NCBI GenBank assembly: GCA_027924645.1
Contig: BSBN01000763.1
Coordinates: 744,001-808,000 of the forward strand
Source of the DNA: Cunninghamia lanceolata
Taxonomy: Eukaryota > Streptophyta > Pinopsida > Cupressales > Cupressaceae
Direction: 5' to 3'
DNA length: 64,000 nt
The first letter of the stretch is position 1. Each line of letters opens with the position of its first letter. Position numbers and translations under genes: made by a program. Positions 1-9,705 of this stretch are shown one piece after another. The notes under the pieces were generated by a model, which was not told the origin of the DNA, did no database searches, and saw only the letters and a list, made by a program, of their open reading frames with translations.

Positions 1-261
1 TGATAAGTTTCAAAAGAAAATTTAAACTAGAATTAGATACATATGGTTTTAGGCTTAAGATATATTGGTTTACCCCGTAAGGTGTGCCAATCTCTACAGT
101 TGTCGATGTAAAACTCAATGTATCAAATCGTGATGTGGCCCTAGAGCGACTTGAGATCTGTACAACATATAGTTCACAATTATATATTAATTCATTAAAT
201 TATTTATATAAATTTTGATCTACGTTCAAATTATGCACTTGAAATATTTAATAAAATGTGG

Positions 262-1221
262 TCAATGTACCTGTGTAGGATTATCATCCGAATATAGTAG
301 ATCCAAGTATGACTCCACTCCAGCTATAGCTGCATCTGATGTGGATGTAGGAGCAAGACCATAACACGGTTGATTGTAATTTGTACACAAATGTGCCCCT
401 GGCATGCCTGAGGCTCTATGCTGAGATGCATCGACTCCTCCATGATGCTCTCCACCACTGCCATGTGGGAAGCTTGTTCAATGAGATTGCCTGAGAGTCT
501 ACTCAATGCTTCTAATGTTGACAAAACTACCTGCTGCTGAATAGGTGCAGGAATCGTGGGCAAAACAGGAGCAACCATAGGAGCAGGAGGAACAGGTCGA
601 TTGGGGTCAACTCGTGCCCCTGGTCTGTGTTGTGGCATGCCATGACCAACACCTTGAAATTCTCTCATATCAAAATAATTGGGTTTTTGACCCAATTGAA
701 ACTCCACCCATAATTTTCTCAAAAAATATAGCGGCACCTCACAATTAGCATATGGTGGGTGATCAAACACCATCCACCACCGATCCCAAAAATGCCTCGA
801 AATCCCCTCATGCGTACACCACTTAATTAATATTCTTTTTTTTTGTTGCAGCTATAGGTTGATTAGTTTTTGGGTGACGAAAAAATGGGGCTAATGTTTG
901 TTTTGTAATGTGGAGGTCATGGATGTCTTTATATGAAAGACCATCCGCATAGAATTGCCTCCTCTCCTCCCGCCAAAGCTGAAATCTATTTAGGTCTGCA
1001 TCGATAGACCTAACAAAATCAATACGAGGAGGCATTAAGTGAGGTTGATTATTAATCAAATTAATGTTCTCCTCAATTGCATTAATATTTTCATTAATGT
1101 TTTGCCGCAATTGGGCCTCATCAAATGGAGGGGGTGGGGGGTTTTCAGGTGGATCACGGGGTGGGGAGTTTTCATAAAGAATGTCATCTATTAAAAATTC
1201 ATCTAGACTCTAGTCATCCAT
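262..1221 (-). pseudogene. Unidentified broken coding region
   Basis: I do not recognise this product. Read on the - strand from an ATG at 1221, a protein-like sequence of about 300 codons runs to a TGA near 262, with a TAG at codon 4, a frame slip in the poly-T run near 838-845 and another near 480. The N-terminal part is acidic and proline-rich, with a PPPPP run and asparagine/isoleucine repeats. The middle is rich in aromatic residues (motif HFWDRWWMVF) and the C-terminal half is proline- and methionine-rich. The coding sequence could also end at a splice donor (CAG|GTACAT at 267-275). It lies in repeat-rich DNA, so it may be transposon-derived. Function unknown. Confidence 0.35.
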
Positions 1222-1464
1222 TAGATGTCTCCTGCAAATTTCCAAATATGTAAATTCATATAAAAAACTTACAAATATATAATTTCACAAATATATATAC
1301 ATATTGAAAACTTACAAACAAATAGATCTATAAATTTGAACTTAATCCAATAGATCTATAAATGATTTAGTTTAAAATATCCATTAATTTAGAAAGCAAG
1401 TAATACTTGAAAATTAAACATGCACAAGTTTATCATATAATATGATCAAATGATGATGCCTCGT

Positions 1465-3735
1465 ACCAATGTCTCCTTAAATTAATCCAACACTTCCCTA
1501 AAATATTATATTTTCCTTCGTACTTCATTCATGTTTAACCATTTTTTAGAGGGTTTCTGAACTATAGAATTGGTATTTATAGATAAAATATGGAATAATT
1601 AGAAAAAATCTCACAAATTACCAAGAGAAAGTTATGCAAAAAATCACAAGATGAAGCTGTGTCTAAATTTTTAGATCATTTTCACATAGTGGACAAGGTT
1701 GCAGGTTCAAGGTTGCAGGTTCTAGGTCCTAGTCATACACCAAAGTGTCACTCTACCTAACAACCTTGTCCTATCATCATTTTTCTCAAAATTATAATGG
1801 AAGTTACATTTTGACACCTTATATAGTCCAAATTTAAAAGTGCATGATAGCCCATGCCAAGTGTATTAGATTCCCATTTCTCTATTAATCAGGCTACTTC
1901 TAGCTTCTAAGTTAAGCTCAATTGTGACATATTTTACTATTTTGCACCATCTTCTACTTTTTGTCTTGATTGGTTTAGATAGATAGAGAAGTTAAATTAG
2001 TAAAAGTTATTCTAAACACACCCAAAAATTTATTAGTTAATGTTTATTTTGAGTCCATTTGTAGTGGTAACCATCTCCTACAAGTGCATATAAACCCTTG
2101 TATTTATAGTTTACTTTTTCCTAATCCGGTGTCAATTTCTATTTCCATTGTCTTGTTTGTTTAACTATTGATTGATTATTTCCTTTGATCATTTATCACA
2201 TTATTTGGACTTCTATTTTTGTATGAAAATATATAAAATAGGCCTCCCTCTCCCCATTTGAACATAGAAAAATTGTGAAGTTTCCACTTGATTGCTATTT
2301 TGGAGCCATCTTTCTTGAATAAGTGTAGGAATGTTAGTGTTTACTATATTTGTTGGTTTTAACTCCATTCTTCCTCTATTATACATTTTATCTTCCCTTT
2401 TCAAACCCACATTCCTTCTGGACTTACCTCTTTCTAAACCATTTTCTTTCCTCAAATTTTCATTTTACATTCTCATTTCTACTTTATTTTTCATCAAGTA
2501 TCTTTCATATTATTTCTTTTCTTCTCCCATATTAGTCCTCTCTATATCCATATTATTCCCCTTTACTTTTTTTCATTGAGTCTTATTTTTCCATCTCCTA
2601 AATTCCCTCTTTCTCCTTCAAACCTTGGTTTAAACCTAGCTTTAGTTTTTCATACCAATGTCTCCTTAAATGAATCCAACATTTCCCTAAAATATATTAT
2701 ATTCTCCTTCCTACTTCAAATGTCCTCTTTAACCATTTTTTAGAGGGTTTCTAAAGTATAGAATTGGTATTTATAGATAAAATATGGAATATTTAGAAAA
2801 AAGATCTCACAAATTACCAAGAGGAAGTTATGCAAAAAATTACAAGATGAAGCTATGTCTAAATTTTTAGATCATTTTCACACAGTGGACAAGGTTGCAG
2901 GTTCTAGGTCCTAGTCATACACCAAGGTACTAGGAGAGGCCCATGTGACACCCAAGACCTGTCACTCTACCTAACAACCTTGTCCTATCATCATTTTTCT
3001 CAAAATTATAATGGAAATATTTTGACACCTTATATAGTCCAAATTTAAAAGTGCATGATAGCCCATGCCAAGTGTTTTAGATTCCCATTTCTCTATTAAT
3101 CAGGGTACTTCTAGCTTCTAAGTTAAGCTAAATTGTGACATATTTTACTATTTTGCACCATCTTCTACTTTTTGTCTTGATTCCAGTTTCTAGATAGAGA
3201 AGTTATTAGTAAACTATTCTAAACACGCCCAAAAATTTATTAGTTATTGTTTATTTTGAGTCCATTTGTAGTGGTAACCATCTCCTACAAGTGCATCTAA
3301 ACCCTTGTATTTATAGTTTACTTTTTCCTAATCCGGTGTCAATTTCTATTTCTATTGTTTTGTTTGTTTAACTATCATTGATTATTTCCTTTGATCATTT
3401 ATCACATTATTTGTCACAATTTAAAAGTGCATGATAGCCCATACCAAGTGTATTCTTCCCATTTCTCTATTATCCTACTTCTAGCTTAGTTAAGCTCAAT
3501 TGTGACATATTTTACTATTTTGCACCATCTTCTACTTTTTGTCTTGATTGGTTTCTAGATCGAAAAGTTATTAGTAAACTATTCTAAACACACCCAAAAA
3601 TTTATTAGTTAATGTTTATTTTGAGTCCATTTGTAGTGGTAACCATCTCCTACAAGTGCATCTAAACCCTTGTATTTATAGTTTACTTTTTCCTAATCCG
3701 GTGTCAATTTCTATTTCCATTGTCTTGTTTGTTTT
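1465..3735. repeat. Three direct copies of a noncoding repeat
   Basis: A sequence beginning ACCAATGTCTCCTTAAAT occurs at 1465 and again at 2654, and stays closely similar for about 750 bp (1465-2209 and 2654-3413). A third partial copy covers only the last 320 bp (about 3417-3735). Copies one and two are separated by about 440 bp of pyrimidine-rich unique sequence (2210-2650). The copies carry many stops and I see no coding potential. They look like partly tandem duplications of one repeat of unknown class. Confidence 0.75.
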
Positions 3736-3970
3736 AAGGTTTATAATTTGGTTTTTTAGGGTTTATAGTTTAAGTTTTTAGAGTTTGCAGTACAACATGG
3801 TTTTAGGGTTTATAATTTGGTTTTTTAGGGTTTATAGTTTAGGTTTTTAGGGTTTGCAGTACAACATGGTTTTAGGGTTTATAATTTGGTTTTTTAGGGT
3901 TTATAGTTTAAGTTTTTTAGGGTTTGCAGTAACATGGTTTTAGGGTTTGCAGTAACATAGTTAAAAAGTT
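3735..3970. repeat. 69-bp tandem array with telomere-like TTTAGGG
   Basis: A unit starting TTATAATTTG recurs at 3741, 3810 and 3879, an exact 69-bp period, followed by shortened units to about 3970. Each unit has two or three TTTAGGGTTT blocks, the Arabidopsis-type plant telomere repeat, separated by short AT-rich spacers. Just downstream (about 4010-4050) AAACCCTAA blocks occur in the opposite orientation. This is best read as a degenerate interstitial telomere-like minisatellite. Confidence 0.75.
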
Positions 3971-4387
3971 TACAGTAACAGACAATCACAAAAAACCATA
4001 AAACTCTAATAACAAGTAAAACCCTAATAACAAATAAAACCCTAATTTTCATTTTAATCCTACAATCAGAAAAAAAAAAAAAAAGCTAAAAATTAGCAGA
4101 GAACCAACCTGGAGGAGCTCAGTGGTGACGAGGTGGTGGGAGGAGGTGAGAGGGCAAAAAAATCTCTAGTGTTGTGCTTGTTTAGCCTTCAGCAACGCAT
4201 ACCCATTCGGAAGCTTCCGCTGTCACTGTCGGCCAGATTGGTAGAAAATGAGCCCGCAGGGCTCTTTTTCAAAAATATATAATTTTTTGAAAACGGATAC
4301 CCATTTAGGCTCGGGTGCGCGTTACTAAACAGGTACCCATTTAGGTTCGAGCGCCCGTTCCTGGCGGCATTTTTTTTGCTCGCGTGG
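3971..4387. other. Intervening sequence with no gene
   Basis: It holds inverted AAACCCTAA blocks (4010-4050), an A-rich run near 4070-4084, and a short internal duplication of a TACCCATTTAGG phrase (about 4297 and 4330). The sequence changes abruptly near 4388, where gag-like coding sequence starts. That point is taken as the broken 5' edge of the gypsy element. Confidence 0.5.
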
Positions 4388-4434
4388 CTTCCCCTATATG
4401 TGGACCAAGTTTCTTGCTTTAGCCCAGATGCAAG

Positions 4435-5229
4435 ATGGTAGCTAATATTGATAGTAAGCAGATTCCACCTGAGTTCAAGCCAATCCAGGTTGAAGAAGAT
4501 CAAGTCTACTTTGTTGCACAGAGGAGGCCATGGACTCCAAGACAAGGTATGCCACTAGATCCATTATCATTTGCTGGACCATATTTCAATACTTATGCAT
4601 CTGGTAACCAATGGCAACAACCATCTCCATCCAACTATGGAGGATATTCACCTCAGCCTTGGAATAACCCTCCAAACACTTGGCAAAATTACCAAAACCC
4701 TGCACCCCAATGGAAACAACCTCAGGGGAATTGGCAGTCACCTCTAGGAAACTGGTAGCAAACATCTCAATGGAGGGGAGGACAACAATGGCCAAACCAG
4801 ACAACTAATTACATGCAACCACCTTCTTAGCCCCAATAGCCTGCTATAATGCCTCCTGCTAGTTCAAATTCAAATACACCTAAACCTACTCAGTTACCAG
4901 CTCAACCCTCACCTAACCCAAATAACACACCACAGCAGCAGTCAGTATAGTCTACTGATCCAAATCAATTCCCTGCATATGCTGTGAGTGTAAGTGACAT
5001 CCACCTGTGTTTAGGAACTACCTTGGTAGCTCCTTCCACACCCATTATTACTAAGCTTCCTGAGGAGGAAGAGGAGCCTTTAAATGCCCTCATTCAGCCA
5101 AATGCACCTGAAAATCCTAAACCAGTCCCAGTCAAGCAGACTACACAAGAACCACCATTTCCACAGAGGTTGGAAATTGTGAAACAAAAGGAAGAGAAAG
5201 AGGAACCCACCTTTGACATTCTAGAGTAG
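4435..5229 (+). pseudogene. gag C-terminal region of the gypsy element
   Basis: Gag is the structural protein that packages the element's RNA. Only its tail remains: a low-complexity stretch rich in asparagine, glutamine, proline and tryptophan (about 4570-4980), then an acidic linker with EEEEE (about 5060). One reading frame continues throughout but is broken by TAG at 4756, 4828, 4837, 4948 and 5227. Each sits where a glutamine codon (CAG) is expected, as in a run of CAA codons after 4756. The 5' part of gag is missing, and no CCHC zinc knuckle is visible. The frame passes directly into the protease at 5230. Confidence 0.7.
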
Positions 5230-5823
5230 TTGAAACATGTATGTGTCAAGATCCCTCTATTTCAGGCCATAAAAGATGTTCCTATATATGGCAAAGCAAT
5301 CAAGGAAGCATGCCTTAAGAAGCGAGGCAGAAAGAGGAAAGACTCCATTATGGTTCATGTGGTGGGACAGTTGGCCGACATCATGCTTGGGAAAGTGACT
5401 ATTCCCAAATATAATGATCAAGGGAGTCATGTGGTAGGAGTTGTTATAAATGGGATCCAAATAAGAAATGCTTTGATTGATTGGGGAGCAACAATAAATG
5501 TAATGACCAAGGATATCCTGCAGCAACTAAATGTTGCAAACATGAGACCTATGAGACCTACTCCTACTGTCCTGCAACTTGCTGATAGTTCTACTGTTAA
5601 ACCTGATGGGATAGTAGAGGACCTTATCGTATCCCTGGACTCATGGGAATATCCAGCTAATTTCATGATACTTTCTCTGAAAGCTACATTAGGAAGGTAT
5701 CCCATCATTCTAGGAAGGCCGTGGTTAGCCACAATAGATGCTTATATTGGATGCTGGTCAGGAGACATGACCATCTCTGATGGGAGAAGCACTAAAAATC
5801 TTGTTCTTTACCCACCTGCATAG
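5230..5823 (+). pseudogene. Aspartic protease region of the gypsy element
   Basis: This is the retroviral-type protease that processes the gag-pol polyprotein. The core reads ALIDWGATINVM (about 5470-5510), where the family normally has D-(L/T)-G-(A/S); here the residue after the catalytic Asp is Trp, probably damaging. The flap and C-terminal parts (ILGRPWLATIDA, about 5706-5740) are well kept. Upstream, the phrase LFQAIKDVPIYGKAIKE is typical of the Athila/Tat gag-protease linker. It stops at a TAG at 5821 in the same frame as gag. After that the frame is lost near 5940, before the reverse transcriptase. Confidence 0.8.
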
Positions 5824-5948
5824 CCATCCCATGATATGGATAATCCTGTTTGGCTACATGTTGGTGAAGAGGCTGAGGAAGCTAATTCTATGGTACAGCT
5901 TATGATGTTAGGCAGAAGCTCTTTCATGCAGCTTCAAGAGGAAGATTA

Positions 5949-7518
5949 TTGTCTAACATAATTCAGAATCATTGTGAAGTAGAGGAAGCATCATCCTCTC
6001 ATTCTGCTAATCTAGTGAAGACACTTATTCCCACTTCTCCTGCAACAACAGGTATGTCTCATACATTGCTACCACAAGAAATCAAGGTACCAAGCATTAG
6101 TGAAGCAACTATGGTAGACTTAACAAATCAAGTGGAGATTTCAGAAGAAAGATATCTGAATATTAACAACAAATTGACTCAAGAACAACAGTTGTCTTTG
6201 ACAAACTTGTTAAAGAAACACAAGAATGCCTTTGCATGGGATTACCATGACATGAAAGGACTAGATCCCACATTATGCACCCATAGGATTTACATAAGGG
6301 AAGATTGTACACCAGTAAGACTGCCACAAAGGAGAATCAACCCTGCATTAAGAGAGATTGTCAAAGAGGAATTACAAAAGCTATTAGATGCAGGGTTTAT
6401 CTACCCAATCTCAGATAGCCAGTGGGTGTCTCATCTGGTTCTCGTGCCCAAAAAGGTAGGGAAATGGAGAGTTTGTATTGATTACAGAGAATTAAACTCT
6501 ACCACCAAAAAGGATCATTTTCTCCCTTCCTTTCATAGACCAGGTATTGGACTCACTTGCAGGAAAGCAATACTTTTCCTTCTTGGATGGGTTCAGAGGT
6601 TACAATCAGATACAGATTGCACTAGAGGACCAAGAGAAAACAACCTTTACCTGTCCTTGGGGGACTTATGCCTACTCAGTGCTTCCATTTGGCTTATGCA
6701 ATGCACCTGCAACTTTCCAAAGGGCAGTCATTAGCATATTTTCTGATATCTCAGATGATTGCATGGAAATCTATATGGATGATTTCACTACTTATGGTGC
6801 TACTTTTGATGAGGCATTGGAAAACTTAGGGAAGGTTTTGGAGAGATGTGAAGACCACAATCTGTCCCTGAACAGTGCAAAGTGCTTCATGATGATGCAA
6901 GGAGTAGTGCTTGGCCACTATGTCTCTCCAAAAGGAATTCAGGTAGACCGAGCAAAGATTGAAGTGATAATCAATCTGCCCATTCCTGTAAAGCAAAGAG
7001 ATGTCAGAAGCTTCTTGGGTCATGCATGGTACTATAGACGTTTCATCGAGGATTTTAGCAAAATAGCAGCCCCATTGTATACTCTTCTCACTAAAGATGC
7101 TAAATTTCAGTGGAATGAAAACTGTAACAAGGCATTTTCTGATTTAAAGGCAACTTTAACTCATGCTCCTATACTCAAAGGGTCCAATTGGGAGCTCCCT
7201 TTCTACATCCACATTGATGCATCAGACTATGCCATAGGAGCAGTCTTAGGGAAGAAAGAAGGAGCCATTGAACATGCTATTTATTTTGTTAGCAAAAAAT
7301 TGCAGGGAGCTGAGTTCAATTATACAGTGACAGAAAAGGAAATGCTGGCAGTAATCTATGCCCTTAACGAATTCAGGCACTACATAATAGGCTATCAAAT
7401 CTTTGTGCACATAGATCATGCAGCCATTAGGTATTTCATGAACAAACCCCTGATATCAGGTAGATTAGCAAGATGGGTGTTGCTAATGCAAGAATTTGAC
7501 ATTACCATTGTGGATTAG
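5949..7518 (+). pseudogene. Reverse transcriptase and RNase H of the gypsy element
   Basis: This copies element RNA into DNA and removes the RNA strand. The palm begins near 6430 (LVPKKVGKWRVCIDYRELN). A one-base insertion around 6520-6530 breaks the frame, which resumes at FLDGF, GYNQI, LPFGLCNAPATFQ and the catalytic box YMDD (about 6770-6783). RNase H follows, with IDASDYAIGAVL near 7213-7248 and the C-terminal connection domain to about 7515. A TAG at 7516 replaces the Gln of the usual D-Q-P-G-K phrase. The copy cannot make an active enzyme because of the frame break, though the catalytic residues remain. Confidence 0.88.
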
Positions 7519-8910
7519 CCAGGGAAGGACAATGTTGTTGCAGACTTTCTTTCAAGGCTGACTACATCAGAGGACAACCAAGTCATTGATGACTTTTTCC
7601 CTGATGAACACTTGTTTTCCATCACTGTGCAAACACCCTGGTATGCTGACACAGTTAATTATCTGGTCACAGGGAGAGTCCCTCCTCATTTCTCTCTAAA
7701 GGAGAGAAGGGCGCTCATTGAAAAGTCTTTTCCTTTTTCATGGATTGTTGGATGTTTGTTCTACACTGGACCAGACCATGTCATGAGGAGATGTGTGAGG
7801 GAAGATGAAACATATGATATTTTGCATGCATGCCACAATGAACCATGTGAAGGACATTTTGCAGCCAAGAGGACAACAATGAAGATTTTAAATACACATT
7901 ATTACTAGCCAACACTCCACAAGGATGCAGGGAGATATACAAGGAAATGTGACAGATGCCAGAGGATGGGACGGCCAACCAAATCTGATGAGATGCCCCT
8001 TTACCCTTAGCTAGTGATCACTCCATTTGATAAGTGGGGATTAGATTTTGTAGGACCCATTGATCCTCCATCCAATGGTAAATCCTATATCTTAGTATGC
8101 ACTGATTATGTAACCAAATGGGTAAAAGTTAAGGCCATGAAGCATGCAACAGATAATAAGGTTGCATAATTTCTTTATGAGGAAATTTTCACACGGTATG
8201 GGGTTCCAAGAGAGATAGTGACTGATCAAGGAGCTCAATTCACCTCAACCCTTGTTGCAGCACTAGTCAATGAGTACAACATAAGGCACGAGAAATCTAC
8301 TCCTTACCACCCTCAGGCCAATGGCCAAGTTGAGGTGACTAATAGGGAAATTGAAGCCATTCTGACCAAAATTGTGGTTGTCCATAGGAAGGATTGGGTA
8401 AACAAGCTGCCAGAAGCTATCTGGGTCTATAGGACAACCTGGAAAACAACCACAGGATTCACCCCTTTTGAGTTGTTGTATGGAAAGACAACTATGATGC
8501 CCATTGAATTCGAACATAAGACTCTTCGGACTACAATAGACTTGGGGATGGATATCTCTAAGGCACAAAAGGACAGAATCATGCAGCTCAATGCTTTGGA
8601 TGAGATGAGGAAAGCAGCCTTGCATCAAACGGAGGTAGTACAGAATCAGAGAATAGAGTGGCAGGACAAATTCATCAAAGACAAGAAATTCCAGCCAGGT
8701 GACTGGGCATTGCTCTACGACTCAAGGTATCAGGATAACGCAGGAAAATTATAGACAAGGTGGCTAGGACCATATGATGTTGCTAAAGTTTTCCCCAATG
8801 GCGTTGTTCAACTCACCACCATTGACCCTGTTAGATTTAAGCTGCTCGTCAATGGTCATCGCCTCAGGATGTATCACAAGCCAACTTCGAAGGATGAATT
8901 CTTGCAATAA
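7519..8910 (+). pseudogene. Integrase of the gypsy element
   Basis: Integrase inserts the cDNA into the genome. The N-terminal HHCC zinc finger (H..H at about 7828-7858, C..C at 7950-7961) is complete except that the Trp of YWP has become TAG (7906). The catalytic DDE core is visible: D in LDFVGP (about 8044), D in VTDQGAQF (8218-8240) and E in GQVEVTNREI (about 8323-8352). Other in-frame stops are TAG 8008, TAA 8167, TAG 8752 and TAA 8908. The C-terminal domain (WLGPYDVAKVF) follows 8761. No chromodomain is seen, consistent with Athila/Tat rather than a chromovirus. Confidence 0.87.
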
Positions 8911-9705
8911 TTCACTCAACATGCAACTCCTGAACTTCCTGCAGCTAAAGCCAGCGGACCTAGTGTCCCTCCTTCTAGATAACCAAGGTACGACACTTGT
9001 CATAATAAAGACTTCCACTTTTGTGGAGGTCCACTTCTTCATTCATTCACCCATCCGCCCATCCATATCCATCATTCTCTCTTCCGTCATGTTGCCATGA
9101 TCTCACTTCATTCCACCTCACTTTATTCCACTCCACTTTCATTCATTGCTCAATGAATTTCTTAAAAGGTGACTGGTACTTTCTCCATCATTTTTCAACT
9201 GCTCTTCCAAAAATCAAGGTACGTGCGCATCAATTTGTTATCTCTTACTTATCTTTTAGTATATTCATTTAATTACTGTAAATTAATGTCGATGTTATCC
9301 ATAGCATGTAATTATTCCCTACCCTGTCAAATCAAGCGTCACCATTCCGCATGTGAGAACACATGCTCAAATTTAGGTTGGGGAGGGGGAGTGTGAATAC
9401 CATGTCCACGTGTCAGTCTATGTTGGTTTACACCAGCACATCAGCAAAGTTTAAAATTGAGTTGATTTGAATTCTGAGTGAGGTGACGGCTCACAAGTGT
9501 GAGGTGATAGCTTTCATTGATTAGTCATTTACTGCCTTTACTACTCTTGTCATAATCTTGAGTCCCCAAATAAGGAAAATTTAGTCAGACGACATTGGCA
9601 TTGGAAATTTAGCAGTGTTATAGGAAGGCAAAGTTTAGCTTTCAAATAAAGATTGCAAGAAGAAAAACTTTGCAGAGTGATTGTTTATTTTTAGACAACT
9701 AAACA
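8911..9705 (+). other. Noncoding spacer between pol and third ORF, with internal polypurine tract
   Basis: No sustained frame is seen. The first half is rich in pyrimidines with repeated CATTCA/CCATCC phrases (about 9030-9160). At 9373-9390 lies TTAGGTTGGGGAGGGGGA, which shares TTAGGTTGGGGAG with the polypurine tract at the 3' end of the same element (12087-12099). It may be a second plus-strand priming site or a trace of past rearrangement. Confidence 0.6.

Noticed and set aside
2331..2579. Hydrophobic open frame that looks like a small membrane protein
   Set aside because: It comes from a TTTC/TTCT-rich tract with no homologous signal; the opposite strand is equally open. Composition artefact.
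3735..3970. CRISPR-like array
   Set aside because: Repeat and spacer are not distinguishable, the whole 69-bp unit is repeated, and the context is a plant genome.
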